Shown: positions 34,086 to 43,490, counted from the stretch's first letter. The stretch is DNA of 64,000 nt from Microbacterium terrisoli (GCF_030866805.1 NZ_CP133019.1:2232001-2296000); one strand, 5' to 3'. The notes: a model not told the origin generated them from the letters alone. A program made the numbers and translations.

Positions 34086-35294
34086 TCACACCGCGCTGCG
34101 CCGTGGTGACGATGCCGGTGCCGGCACCGCATGATCGTCGATGATGTCGGGCTCGGCGACCAGCCGCAGCGCGGCCCGCTCGGGACGGATGTGGGGCCCG
34201 GTCGGCGGCGGGGTCTGCGTGACAGAACCGGACGGGAGCATCTTCGACTCGTCGACCGAGATGCCGTTCCCCGGTTGGTCGCCGAGCACGATGCCCCCGT
34301 CTTCGAACCGCTGGTCCACGTCGAGGCCGACCGGGAACTTCAGGTCCTGCACCTCGTGCGTGAGCATGTTGGGCACGGCTGCGGCCGCGTGGGCGATCGG
34401 GTTCGTGTTGTATGCCACCGGGCTCACCGGCAGGTCGTTCGCGTGGGCGCGCATGGCAACCCGAAGGAAGTTCGTGATGCCCCACACGCTGCCCACCTGC
34501 ACGATGTCGATGGCATTCGCGTCGAGAATCGGGCGGTACTGCTCGAGCCCCGTGAGGTTCTCGCCGCTGGCGATGGCGGTGCGCACCGTGTTGCGCAGTG
34601 CGGCCATGCCGGCGGCATCCCAGCGTCGCAGCGGCTCCTCGATCCAGGCCAGGTCGAACCGCTCCTCGATGCGCGCCACGTATCGTGCCGCCTGCGCACG
34701 GTTCCACGACTCGTTCGCATCGAACATGATCCCCGGATGCCGGGAATTGCGCGAGAGAACATCGTGCATGATCTCCAGGCGCGGAAGATCGCGCTCGATG
34801 TCGCGACCGCCCTTCAGCTTGCCGGCTTTGAACCCCCGCTCGGCGAAGCGACCGTACAGCGACGCGAGCTCGTCATCGGGCAGACCGTATTCCAGTGCCG
34901 ACGCATAGCCGGGGACGAACCGCTCACGCCCGCCGAGGGCACGCCACAGCGGTTCGCCGGCTGCCTTCGCCTTGATGTCCCACAGGGCCATGTCCACGGT
35001 GCCGATCGTGCCGAAGACGCTGCCGGCATGCCCGGACTTGAACACCCAATCCAACATCCGGTCATACAGCGCCACAACCGATCTGGGGTCCTCGCCGTCG
35101 ACGGCGGGAAAGACGCGCGCAATGCTGGCATGCGAACCGACACCGACGCCTTCGATCCCCGAATCGGTCTCGATGATCAGCACGGGGACGGGGGTCGTGT
35201 TGCGCGTCTGAACCCCATTGACGTCGCCGGTGATCCGTCCCCAATCGTGGACCGTGTTCAACGTTCGATAGCCGGTGATCTTCACTTGCTGCAC
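34086..35294 (-). CDS. Enolase-superfamily (mandelate racemase/muconate lactonizing) sugar-acid dehydratase-like
   Basis: This 402-residue protein has the enolase-superfamily Mg ligands D192 (MFDANESW), E219 (WIEEPL) and E245 (ASGENLTG), the base motif K159-x-K161 and a histidine at H302. This is the mandelate racemase-type set used by sugar-acid dehydratases. It would convert an aldonate or uronate derivative to a 2-keto-3-deoxy acid. A C-terminal extension of about 40 residues (after GNGISVDESKM) is Pro/Ala-rich. It is the last gene of the ABC transporter operon. Confidence 0.87.
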   Translation of the reverse strand: MQQVKITGYRTLNTVHDWGRITGDVNGVQTRNTTPVPVLIIETDSGIEGVGVGSHASIARVFPAVDGEDPRSVVALYDRMLDWVFKSGHAGSVFGTIGTVDMALWDIKAKAAGEPLWRALGGRERFVPGYASALEYGLPDDELASLYGRFAERGFKAGKLKGGRDIERDLPRLEIMHDVLSRNSRHPGIMFDANESWNRAQAARYVARIEERFDLAWIEEPLRRWDAAGMAALRNTVRTAIASGENLTGLEQYRPILDANAIDIVQVGSVWGITNFLRVAMRAHANDLPVSPVAYNTNPIAHAAAAVPNMLTHEVQDLKFPVGLDVDQRFEDGGIVLGDQPGNGISVDESKMLPSGSVTQTPPPTGPHIRPERAALRLVAEPDIIDDHAVPAPASSPRRSAV

Positions 35295-35313
35295 TCCTCA
35301 CGTGCCCACGCAC

Positions 35314-36270
35314 TCATTCTTTGGTCCCTCCCGCCGTCATCCCCGCCACCAGGAATCGCTGGGAGAAGAGGAAGACGATCAGGACGGGAAGGATCGACAC
35401 GATCGTCGCCAACGCCAGCGTCGGCAACTGCACCGAGTCCGACCCCGCTGAGCTCGGATTGAATGCCGGCGTGGACGCCAGCAGCGACGTCAGACCGACC
35501 TGGATCGGATAGCCGTCGCTGGAGGGCAGCATCACGAACGGCAGGAAGAAGTTGTTCCAGTTCTGGACGAAATTGAAGAACGCGACCAGTGCGACGATCG
35601 GCGCCGCCAACGGCAGCGCGATACGGGTGAACACCTGGATTTCGCTGCAGCCGTCGATGCGTGCCGCCGCGAGAAGATCACGCGGGATGCTCGTCGAGAA
35701 GTAGATGTAGGTCAGATACACCCCGAACGGGAAGAACGACATCGGCAAGATCACCGACAGCGGCGTGCCGATCAGCCCGACGGTGTTCAGCTCGAGGAAG
35801 ACCGGCAGCACGAGCGCCGTGCTCGGGATGAGCATCACGACCAGGGTGAGCACCAGCAGCGCCTTGCGCAGCCTGAACTCGGTCAGTGCGAGGGCGTAGC
35901 CGGCGGGGATGCTGACCACCAGCGTGATCACGAGCGCCCCCAGCGTGTAGAACGTCGAATTGCCGATCCACAGCGTGACAGCACCGTCCTGGAAGCCGAA
36001 CAGCTGATTCCAGTTCGCGACGAAGTCGGCCCAGGAGCCGACCGAGAACGGATTGGAGACGATCAGCGCGTGGGAGGACTTCGTGACGGCGAACAGCAGC
36101 CAGATGATGGGGATCACGAAGAACAGCACGAACAGGACCAGGATGAGCCCGGCCACGGAGCGACCGCCCTGCGTCCGCATCCTGCCGCCACGGACCCTGC
36201 CGCCACGGACCCTGTCGCCGCTGTCCCTGCCGCCACTGACTCTGTGCGGCGCGGTGGACTGTGTGGTCAT
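35314..36270 (-). CDS. Carbohydrate ABC transporter permease, MalG-like
   Basis: This 318-residue inner-membrane permease has six helices and the EAA loop AARIDGCSEIQVFTRIALPL, which docks the ATPase. The ATG at 36270 has AAGGA 6 bases upstream; an ATG at 36276 overlapping the previous stop is the alternative. Before the first helix there is an unusual Arg/Gly-rich segment of repeated RVRGG-like units encoded by a 15-bp tandem repeat. No ATPase gene is in the operon, so a shared MsmK-type ATPase is likely. Confidence 0.9.
   Translation of the reverse strand: MTTQSTAPHRVSGGRDSGDRVRGGRVRGGRMRTQGGRSVAGLILVLFVLFFVIPIIWLLFAVTKSSHALIVSNPFSVGSWADFVANWNQLFGFQDGAVTLWIGNSTFYTLGALVITLVVSIPAGYALALTEFRLRKALLVLTLVVMLIPSTALVLPVFLELNTVGLIGTPLSVILPMSFFPFGVYLTYIYFSTSIPRDLLAAARIDGCSEIQVFTRIALPLAAPIVALVAFFNFVQNWNNFFLPFVMLPSSDGYPIQVGLTSLLASTPAFNPSSAGSDSVQLPTLALATIVSILPVLIVFLFSQRFLVAGMTAGGTKE
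36181..36240. repeat. 15-bp tandem repeat inside the permease gene
   Basis: There are four tandem 15-bp units. The first two are identical (CCTGCCGCCACGGAC) and the next two are diverged. They encode the Gly/Arg-rich cytoplasmic head of the MalG-like permease. Unit number could vary between strains without frameshift. Confidence 0.85.
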
Positions 36271-36272
36271 CG

Positions 36273-37214
36273 TCATTCCTTCTCGAAGAGGCCACCGCGC
36301 GTCACGAAGACCCACGACAGCAGAAGCGCGACCAGCAGCAGGATCAGAGAGATCGCCGCAGCGCCGTTGAAGTCGTTCTGCTGGAACGCGTACTGGTAGG
36401 CCAGTTGGTTCACGGAATAGTCATTGGGCACCACGGCGTTGCTGGCCTGGCTGAGCAGCTGCGGCTCGACGAACAGCTGCGTGCCGGCGGCGAGTGACAT
36501 CACGCCCATGTACGCGATCCACTTGCGCAGCATCGGCAGCTGGATGCGCAGGGCGATCTGCACCGCATTCGCCCCGTCGATGCGCGCCGCCTCGATCACG
36601 TCGGAACTGACGTTGTTCAGCGCCCCGTACATGATGACGATCCATCCGCCCGCACCGGTCCAGAACGCGATGATCGCGAAGATCGCCGGCAGGTTGCCGG
36701 GCTGGATCACCTGCACGAAGCTGTTCATGCCCATCAGGCGCAGCAGGCCGCTGACCGGGCTCGCCGTCGGGTCCAGCACGAACAGCCAGAGCAGAACGCT
36801 GGATGCTCCGGCCAAGGCCCCGGGAAGGTAGTACACGAAGCGCAGCGCGGTGCCCGCCCACCGGACCTTCACCGCATGCACGATCAGCGCCAGCACGACC
36901 ACGAAGACGACCAGCATGATCAGCCAGATCACCAGGTAGAAGGTGACATGCAGCACGGCCGGCACGAACCGGAAGTCGGTGACGACCTTGACGAAGTTGT
37001 CGAACCCCGCGAACCCGCCGTCCACCTTCGTGAAGGCAAGGAAGACGGCATACACCGCCGGGAGGATGCCGAACGCCAGCGCCAGCAGCGTGTAGAGCGA
37101 GACGAAAAGGTACCCGATGGGCACGCGTCCGGGCGCCCGGCCCTGGGGCCGGACTGGCCGCCGACGCGATGTCGCGTCGGCGGCCAGCCGGTCGCTCACG
37201 GGAGCGAGGGCCAT
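36273..37214 (-). CDS. Carbohydrate ABC transporter permease, MalF-like
   Basis: This 313-residue membrane permease has six helices and the EAA motif EAARIDGANAVQIALRIQLPML. It pairs with the MalG-like permease downstream. Its start is 1 base after the stop of the binding-protein gene, and its own stop is at the next gene's start, so the three are tightly coupled. The basic N-terminal segment (RRRPVRPQGRAPGR) is typical for the family. Confidence 0.92.
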   Translation of the reverse strand: MALAPVSDRLAADATSRRRPVRPQGRAPGRVPIGYLFVSLYTLLALAFGILPAVYAVFLAFTKVDGGFAGFDNFVKVVTDFRFVPAVLHVTFYLVIWLIMLVVFVVVLALIVHAVKVRWAGTALRFVYYLPGALAGASSVLLWLFVLDPTASPVSGLLRLMGMNSFVQVIQPGNLPAIFAIIAFWTGAGGWIVIMYGALNNVSSDVIEAARIDGANAVQIALRIQLPMLRKWIAYMGVMSLAAGTQLFVEPQLLSQASNAVVPNDYSVNQLAYQYAFQQNDFNGAAAISLILLLVALLLSWVFVTRGGLFEKE

Positions 37215-37215
37215 C

Positions 37216-38595
37216 TCACTTCACCGTGTATCCGTCGACTTTGGCCTGGTTCTCGATCGCCTGCTGCCATGCCGGCAGCATGTCGACGATCGTCTTGCCC
37301 GCCGTCACACCCGGTGTGATCGTCTTCGCCCAGATCGCCTCTTGGCTGAAGATTCCGTAGCCCCAGCCGTCCCAGATCTGGGAGGCGGCGGTCACGATCG
37401 GCTGCAGCGGTGTGGCGTAGTACTTGCTGGCGTCCTGCTTGGCCACCCACTTCTGCGCGGCTTCGGCGTAGGCCGGGTAGCCGGGCGCGAGTTCGACCTG
37501 GTAGGCATCGGCCGTCGTGACGTACTGCACGAACTTCTCGGCGGCCTTGAGGTTCTTCGAGTGACTCGAGATGAACCATGTTCCGCCGCCGACGTTGCCG
37601 GTGACCGCCTTGTCCTCACCGTTCCACGGCAGAGGAGCGGCGACGCCGAGCTGACCGGCCGGCACGTTCAACGACTGCGGGTTGTTGAAGATGGCACCCG
37701 CGTACCACGCAGGTCCGGGCATCATCAGCACCTTGCCGGTGTACTTCTTCACGAACTCCGGTGTGAAGACGCTGACCACCGGCACCGTGCCGTTCTCGCG
37801 GAGGGTGTCCAGCAGCGTGGCGGCCCGCTTGCATTCGGTCGTGTCGGTGTTGACCGTCACGGTGCGGGGGCCGGTGATGTCATTGGCCTGGCACTTGCTC
37901 CCCCACATGAACACTTCCGGAGTCCACGCGTCCCCGGCGGTTCCGACGATGTAGCCGGGGTGCTCCTTCGCGACCTTCTCACCGAGGGCCTGGTAGTCCT
38001 CCCACGTCGTGGGCAGGGTGTAGCCGAACTTGTCCATGAGCGACTTGTTGTACCAGAGCACCGCCTGGGCGAGGTCGTTGCGCAGGCAGTACACCTGACC
38101 TTCGACCGTGCACGGGTTCAACGCCCCCTCGGCGAAGCCGTCGAGGATCGTCTTGGGAACGAGCCCCTTGTCGAGCACGGCGGCGAAGGCCTGCTTGCCG
38201 GCGGTCTTCTGGCTCGCCCATGCCGCGTCGGTGTTCTGCGACGAGAAGACGACGTCCGGCCAGCCGCTGCCTGCTCGGTCGAACAGCTGCATCTTCGTCT
38301 TGAACGAATTCGAACCGTTCGCCGACCCGTCGTAGGTCACGACCTTGATCTTGGTTTCGGGGTTGTCCTTCTCGAACGCCTTGACGGCGGCCTGGCGGTC
38401 AGCATCCACCCAGACGGTGATCCTCGAAGACGTGTCCTGCTTGGCTTCGGGAAAGCCGTACGACCCGTTGCTGCTGCCCGTGCTCCCACCTGAACTGCAC
38501 CCGGTGAGGGCCAGGAGCACCGATGCGACACCGAGCGCGGCGGCGGTGAGCGCTGCTCGGCGGCGTGAACGCACCACATTGTGGATTCCGACCAT
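37216..38595 (-). CDS. Extracellular sugar-binding lipoprotein of ABC transporter
   Basis: This 459-residue binding protein has a lipoprotein signal: basic N-terminus, hydrophobic core, lipobox ALTGC with the lipidated Cys33, then a Ser/Gly linker. The mature part has the family-1 binding-protein pattern (KAFEKDNPETKIKVVTYDG, WPDVVFSSQNTDAAW, LWYNKSLMDKFGYTLPTTWEDYQALGEKV in blocks). The ATG at 38595 follows AAGGA. It delivers an oligosaccharide or uronide to the two permeases. A 23-bp palindrome upstream is the probable operator. Confidence 0.92.
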   Translation of the reverse strand: MVGIHNVVRSRRRAALTAAALGVASVLLALTGCSSGGSTGSSNGSYGFPEAKQDTSSRITVWVDADRQAAVKAFEKDNPETKIKVVTYDGSANGSNSFKTKMQLFDRAGSGWPDVVFSSQNTDAAWASQKTAGKQAFAAVLDKGLVPKTILDGFAEGALNPCTVEGQVYCLRNDLAQAVLWYNKSLMDKFGYTLPTTWEDYQALGEKVAKEHPGYIVGTAGDAWTPEVFMWGSKCQANDITGPRTVTVNTDTTECKRAATLLDTLRENGTVPVVSVFTPEFVKKYTGKVLMMPGPAWYAGAIFNNPQSLNVPAGQLGVAAPLPWNGEDKAVTGNVGGGTWFISSHSKNLKAAEKFVQYVTTADAYQVELAPGYPAYAEAAQKWVAKQDASKYYATPLQPIVTAASQIWDGWGYGIFSQEAIWAKTITPGVTAGKTIVDMLPAWQQAIENQAKVDGYTVK

Positions 38596-38655
38596 GAGAT
38601 GTCCTTGTCTGATTGATCCTCGTTGACGACTCCAAGGAGGCGTACTCGAAGAATA

Positions 38656-38678
38656 GAGCATACGTATGACGTGTGCTC
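38656..38678. promoter_or_regulatory. Operator candidate, site 1, in front of the ABC operon
   Basis: This 23-bp palindrome has arms GAGCA-T-ACGT and ACGT-G-TGCTC around a 3-base centre, with one mismatched position. It contains GCATACGTATGA (38658-38669), the motif shared with the sites at 40516 and 43560. It lies 61 bp upstream of the binding-protein start. Confidence 0.6.
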
Positions 38679-38700
38679 TTTACTGTGATCAGATTGTGAC

Positions 38701-39462
38701 CTAACGGCCGAGCCATCCGCCGTCGACGGGGAGTATCGCCCCCGTGACGTACGCAGCCGCCTCCGACGCGAGGAAGACCGTGGCCCCGGCCAGGTCGTCG
38801 GCGCGTCCCCATCTGCCCGCGGGGATTCGCTCGAGGATCGACTGCGAGCGCGCCGGATCGTCTTGCAGCGCCTGGGTGTTGTCGGTCGCGATGTACCCGG
38901 GGGCGATCCCGTTGACGGTGACACCGCGCGAGGCCCACTCGTTCGACAGCGCCTTCACCAGACCCGCCACGCCCGACTTCGCGGCCGTGTAGCCCGGCAC
39001 GTTGATGCCTCCCTGGAACGAGAGCAGCGACGCCGTGAAGATGACCCGGCCGTGACCGGCCTCCAGCATGCGCCGGCCGAGGATCTGACTGAGCACGAAC
39101 CCGCTGGTGAGGTCGACTTCGAGCACCTCGTCGAACCAGTCGAGGGGATGCTCGGCAGCCGGCGCCCGCTTGATCGTGCCGGCGTTGTTCACGAGGATGT
39201 CCACCGGCCGCTCGGCCTCGGCAAGCCCCTGCGCGAAGGCGATCACCTCATCCCGCTGCGCGAAATCCACCCGGTACCCGGTGAACTCGCGCCCGAGCGC
39301 GCGCACGCGGTCGGCGATCTCAGAAGAGACGGGATCCAGGCTCGCCGAGACGCCGATCACGTCGGCGCCCGCTGCCGCCAGCGCTGCGGCCATGGCGAAG
39401 CCGATGCCGCGCTTGGCACCGGTGACCACGGCCAGCCGTCCGGTCAGATCGAAAGGGTTCAT
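38701..39462 (-). CDS. kduD: 2-dehydro-3-deoxy-D-gluconate 5-dehydrogenase-like SDR
   Basis: This 253-residue SDR, the usual KduD length, has TGAKRGIG, NNAG, and the KduD-characteristic blocks SLLSFQGGINVPGYTAAKSGV and APGYIATDNTQAL followed by RIPAGRWGRADDLAG and VDGGWLGR. KduD interconverts 2,5-diketo-3-deoxygluconate and 2-keto-3-deoxygluconate in pectin, alginate and glycosaminoglycan uronate breakdown. No kduI is visible nearby. Its ATG overlaps the dehydrogenase stop by 4 bp, so it is co-translated. Confidence 0.85.
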   Translation of the reverse strand: MNPFDLTGRLAVVTGAKRGIGFAMAAALAAAGADVIGVSASLDPVSSEIADRVRALGREFTGYRVDFAQRDEVIAFAQGLAEAERPVDILVNNAGTIKRAPAAEHPLDWFDEVLEVDLTSGFVLSQILGRRMLEAGHGRVIFTASLLSFQGGINVPGYTAAKSGVAGLVKALSNEWASRGVTVNGIAPGYIATDNTQALQDDPARSQSILERIPAGRWGRADDLAGATVFLASEAAAYVTGAILPVDGGWLGR

Positions 39463-40481
39463 GCGCCCGCTCCCACATCGACGAGGATCTTCATCGCGCC
39501 GCCGGCTTCCAGCGAGTGGAAGGCCGACTCTGTCTCGCTCAGCGGGACGATCCGCGTGATCAGCGCGTCGGCCGGGATCTCGCCGCCTGCCACGAGCTCC
39601 ACGGCGTGCTCGAAGTCGGTGCGCTCGTAGACGCGGGTGCCGAGAATGCGCAGTTCCCGCCAGAACAACCGGTGCAGGTCGATCGGCCGGGGCTGCGGGT
39701 GGATCGCCACCACGACCAGCGTGCCGCGGACTTTGACCAGGGAGGTGGCGCCCAGGACCGCGGCGGCGGCGCCCGACACCTCGAACACCACGTCGGCGCC
39801 GGCATGCCCGGTCCATTCATCGACCCAGGCCTCCTGGTCGGCGCCGGACGGGTCCAGTGTCTTCAGCCCCATCTGCTCCGCGGCGGCTCGGCGGCCCGGA
39901 TCGATCTCGGCGATGACCACTTCGGCACCGAACGACGTGGCGACCGTGGCGATCAGCACGCCGATGGGGCCGGCACCGATCACGACGACCTTGTCGCCGG
40001 CGACCAGACCCGAGCGGCGGACGTCGTGCACGGCGACGGCGACGGGCTCCACGAGCGCGGCGTCGCGCAGAGACACCCCGGCCGGCAGACGCACCAGCAC
40101 ATCGGCGGGCACGTCCCAGTACTGCTGCAGAGCCCCGGGGCTGTCGATTCCGATGAAGTCGAGATTCTGGCAGATGTGGGTGTTGCCCGCCAGGCATGCC
40201 GGGCAGGTGCCGTCCCACGACAACGGCATGACCGTCACCGCGTCGCCGACCGACCATCCCTCGACGGCGGATCCCACGGCGCTGATCGTGCCGGACATCT
40301 CGTGACCGATCGTGGCCGGCATGGTGACCCGGCTGTCCATGTCGCCGTGGAACACGTGCAGATCGGTACCGCAGATTCCGACGTAGGCGACGGCGATGCG
40401 CACATCATCGGCGCCGAGTGCTCCCGGGTCGCGTTCCTCGACGGTTATCGTCCGATCTCCGACGTATTCGGCAGCGAGCAT
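39459..40481 (-). CDS. Zinc-dependent alcohol/sugar-acid dehydrogenase (MDR)
   Basis: This 340-residue medium-chain dehydrogenase has catalytic zinc residues in YVGICGTDLHVFHGD and TIGHEMSG, and the Rossmann motif VVVIGAGPIGVLIA. The structural-zinc lobe has only three cysteines (TCPACLAGNTHIC); the usual first cysteine is missing. L-idonate, galactonate or tagaturonate-type dehydrogenases fit. It is first in the operon with kduD and has an operator-like site 35 bp upstream. Confidence 0.87.
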   Translation of the reverse strand: MLAAEYVGDRTITVEERDPGALGADDVRIAVAYVGICGTDLHVFHGDMDSRVTMPATIGHEMSGTISAVGSAVEGWSVGDAVTVMPLSWDGTCPACLAGNTHICQNLDFIGIDSPGALQQYWDVPADVLVRLPAGVSLRDAALVEPVAVAVHDVRRSGLVAGDKVVVIGAGPIGVLIATVATSFGAEVVIAEIDPGRRAAAEQMGLKTLDPSGADQEAWVDEWTGHAGADVVFEVSGAAAAVLGATSLVKVRGTLVVVAIHPQPRPIDLHRLFWRELRILGTRVYERTDFEHAVELVAGGEIPADALITRIVPLSETESAFHSLEAGGAMKILVDVGAGA

Positions 40482-40515
40482 CGCCGTTCCTTCCTATTCA
40501 TCACTTCTTTAAACA

Positions 40516-40527
40516 TCTTACGTATGA
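40516..40527. promoter_or_regulatory. Candidate FadR-type operator, site 2
   Basis: TCTTACGTATGA lies 35 bp upstream of the dehydrogenase start and matches sites 1 and 3 in ACGTATGA. The remaining gap to 40776 holds a CGGCGGCGACCCGCCG hairpin and no gene that can be supported. Confidence 0.5.
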
Positions 40528-40776
40528 CGGTATTGCATGACAATGGGCCCGACCGTGGGCTCCCTCCGGCGGCGACCCGCCGGTAGAGAGGCCTCCCCCG
40601 CTGATAGAGCGCACTCTGGGCCCCGACCACGGACGCAGGGTCGCCTTGTCGCGCACACTCCGCGCACCCATCGTATTGTCGCCAAAGATCCGATGTCTAG
40701 TCATCCCCAAAGTCGGCGATCGCCGGCCGGGCCCAACGCTGTCGTCGGGTGCTTCACTGCGCACGAGCAGACGGCC

Positions 40777-40808
40777 TGAGGGGGCGGGGCCCTCGCCCCG
40801 CCCCCTCA
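40777..40808 (-). terminator. Strong GC-rich hairpin terminator
   Basis: The arms TGAGGGGGCGGGG and CCCCGCCCCCTCA form a nearly perfect stem 37 bp after the stop of the beta-helix gene. There is no T-run, which is common for actinobacterial terminators. Confidence 0.7.
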
Positions 40809-40844
40809 CGCCTCCGCGTCAGTACGACGCGTCGTCGAGACCTG

Positions 40845-43490
40845 TCACTCAGACCGCTGCGTGAACGAGTCGAACTGGTTGATCGCCGACTGCGACGTGT
40901 CGTGCGAGGTCGAGAAGACACCCACATCCTGTGTGTCGGCAGCCGAGGCCAGTGTGACCGGCGACCCTATTGCCACGAAGTTCGCGCCATCGTACGAGTA
41001 CGAAGCGGAGAACGACGTGCCCGAGCGCGTCAGCTGCACCCAGACGGGCCGGCGCGTGTCGACATTCGCCCGCGCATCCGTGTCGAGGTAGCCGTCGCCA
41101 TCGGTGTCCCATTCGAACACGACGCCGTTGCGCGCGGTCACTGCGACCACGGCATACCCGCCGGATGCTCCCGCTTGCGTCATGTCGTTGCGAACCATCA
41201 CACCCGACTTCGCCCACGCGTTGGCGTCGTTGACCGACACCACCCGGACGGAGGCGCTCACGCCGGACCGGAACGAGCCCTCGTCGTAGATGGCGCCGAA
41301 CTGGTCATCGTGCTGTCCCCCAGCGCCCCAGATGTCCGCGCCGCGTGCAGCGATGCCGAGCGCGGTGCCGTCCTGCCCGAAGTAGGAGCTGAGGGCCGAG
41401 GAGCCCGTCGTGGCGTACGTGGAGCCGACCGGCGCATCGGTGGCGCATCCGGTGAAGCCGAACAGGTTCGCGTTGAGCACGGTGCGGTATTCCGCTGCGA
41501 CACCGGAGTCGCAGATCACCTGGCGTGCTCCCGCCGGCCAGTTCGCGCCGCTGACCCGGACGTTGTCGATCAGCGTATTGTTGTGCGCTGCCGCGTTGGG
41601 CGCCGAGATCCCTCCGGAGTTGTACCAGTTGTTCTGGATCACGTTGTCGCTGGTGTTGTTGCGCAGGCTGTACGCGTTGGTGAACACGAACGAACCGCCC
41701 TGCACCACGTTCTCCTCCCATGTCGTGGACCGCGTGCCCTCATCGAGGTAGAGGCCGACACCGGAGATGTTGAACAGGTAGTTCTTGTCGAAGACAGCCC
41801 CCGGGTTGGCCGAGAGGTTGTAGATCGTGCCGCCGTCGGCGAATCGCGACTTCGTGTTGTGCACGAGGTTCCCTTCCACGCGGGTGTTCTTCAGCGTGGT
41901 CGGCGTCGTGTACAGCGTGTTCCAGTTGTAGTAGCCGCGGTCGACGTAGTCGTTGGACCCGCCGGCGTCATTGATGCCCCACCCGAACCCGGTGTCGATG
42001 CCGTCGTAGGGAACGTTCGAGACCTCGTTGTGCAGGATCTGCGCGTTCGTGACGTACGTGCTCAGGATGCCGCTGTTGTCCTTGTAGTCCACGGCCACAC
42101 GGCTGATCGTGTTGTCCTGGATCAGGATGTTCTCGTTGGTCATCCTCGGATCGCTGGGGTGATGCGCGTCGGGCAGCACGCCGCCGACGGCGATGCCGTG
42201 GCCGCTGTCTTCCATGAACCGATTGCCGACGACGTCGATGTCGCTTGCGCCCAGACCGACGCCCGATGAAGTCGCGTTCGCATCGTTGCCGATTCCCAGC
42301 GCGGACTGGCCGAGACCGGTGAACGTGTTCTCCGTGAACGAGATGCGACTGGCCGCAGACACCTGCACCGCCGCGGGCTCTTGGAACCAGGACGTGCGAG
42401 CCCGCTCGAACATCTCACACCCGCGCGAGCAGGTCTGGAACGCATCGGCGGGCCGATAGGCGTAGTCGCCCTTGATGAAGGTGCCGTTCTGCTGATCGGC
42501 GTAGCCATCGGCGGACGGGCCCATCCACGACGTGCCGGAGAACTGGATGCCGCGGAACGCCAGTCCGGTCACCGGACGGTCGTACGTGCCGCTGATGCTG
42601 ACCAACGACTGCAGTCGAGGCAGTTCGATGTCGAGCGTGTTGGGATTCACCCCTGCCGCGGGCTTGTAATAGAGCTTGCCCGCCTGCGGGTCGATGTACC
42701 ACTGCCCGGTCTCGGTGAGGAAGCTCAGCGAGTTGTCCAGGTACCAGCTGGGGCCGGCAAGGAACGAGTTCTGCACGGTGTCCCAGCCCCACGTGTTGTT
42801 GTTCCAGGCGGGCTGGGCCATCGTGATCTCGCTCTTGCTGATGCTCTGCACCGGCGAATAGCGATTGGTGAAGTCACCCAGCGACTCGAACTCGATCCGG
42901 CCCTGATCGGGCAGGTCTGCGAGGTAGGCGAGATCGGGATTGTTGATGGTGAGACCGGTCGCCGTGGGAGTCACATCGGCGTTCTTGAGCCGGATCGCGG
43001 CGCGCGGCGCGATGACGCCGTTGACGACGAGCTGTCGGGTGTCCAGCCCCTTGCGGCTGTCGGCGACCCAGATGCCCGACCCCTCATCGGACGGCTGCCA
43101 TCCGCTGACCTTCGTCGCCCCGGTGATCGTCGGGTGCGCTCCCGGTGCCGCTGCCCATTCGATCGTGTGGTCACCGCCGCCGTCCTGTGCGCGGAACTGC
43201 AGCGGTGAGGCGATGCGATAGACACCGTCCGCAAGCTCGACGCGGACGTCACCGCGGTGCGCCTGACCGCGCACGACGTCTTGCGCGTGCTCGAGCGTGC
43301 ACGGCTCTGACACGGTGCAATTGCCCGACCCCGCCCCATCCGGCGACGCATAGAACGTCGTGGCCTGTACCGCCTGTGCCCGAAGCGGGGCAAGCGCGGA
43401 GGCGACGACGAAGCCCGTGGCCAGCAGCGCGAGAGCCACCCTCCCCTTACGTTTCGTCCTTGATCCGTTGGTGTTCGACATCAGTGTCAT
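40845..43490 (-). CDS. Secreted right-handed beta-helix protein (probable polysaccharide-active enzyme)
   Basis: This 881-residue secreted protein has a basic start, a hydrophobic core and a probable cut after LRAQA. It opens with TTFYASPDGAGSGNCTVSEP, typical of pectin-lyase-fold proteins. Residues of about 100-640 carry many short Asn/Gly-rich helix rungs (FTENTFTGLG, IDVVGNRFMEDSG, ILIQDNTISRV). The last 200 residues look like a DUF1349/concanavalin-like module (AWAKSGVMVRND, FEWDTDGDGYLD). Lyase or alpha-galactosidase-like activity on plant or acidic polysaccharide is inferred from the KduD and ABC neighbours. Catalytic residues cannot be assigned. Confidence 0.8.
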   Translation of the reverse strand: MTLMSNTNGSRTKRKGRVALALLATGFVVASALAPLRAQAVQATTFYASPDGAGSGNCTVSEPCTLEHAQDVVRGQAHRGDVRVELADGVYRIASPLQFRAQDGGGDHTIEWAAAPGAHPTITGATKVSGWQPSDEGSGIWVADSRKGLDTRQLVVNGVIAPRAAIRLKNADVTPTATGLTINNPDLAYLADLPDQGRIEFESLGDFTNRYSPVQSISKSEITMAQPAWNNNTWGWDTVQNSFLAGPSWYLDNSLSFLTETGQWYIDPQAGKLYYKPAAGVNPNTLDIELPRLQSLVSISGTYDRPVTGLAFRGIQFSGTSWMGPSADGYADQQNGTFIKGDYAYRPADAFQTCSRGCEMFERARTSWFQEPAAVQVSAASRISFTENTFTGLGQSALGIGNDANATSSGVGLGASDIDVVGNRFMEDSGHGIAVGGVLPDAHHPSDPRMTNENILIQDNTISRVAVDYKDNSGILSTYVTNAQILHNEVSNVPYDGIDTGFGWGINDAGGSNDYVDRGYYNWNTLYTTPTTLKNTRVEGNLVHNTKSRFADGGTIYNLSANPGAVFDKNYLFNISGVGLYLDEGTRSTTWEENVVQGGSFVFTNAYSLRNNTSDNVIQNNWYNSGGISAPNAAAHNNTLIDNVRVSGANWPAGARQVICDSGVAAEYRTVLNANLFGFTGCATDAPVGSTYATTGSSALSSYFGQDGTALGIAARGADIWGAGGQHDDQFGAIYDEGSFRSGVSASVRVVSVNDANAWAKSGVMVRNDMTQAGASGGYAVVAVTARNGVVFEWDTDGDGYLDTDARANVDTRRPVWVQLTRSGTSFSASYSYDGANFVAIGSPVTLASAADTQDVGVFSTSHDTSQSAINQFDSFTQRSE

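Noticed and set aside
40749..42269. Plus-strand open frame of 506 codons opposite the beta-helix gene
   Set aside because: It is a Val/Arg-rich shadow with no motif. The minus-strand gene has a signal peptide and beta-helix rungs.
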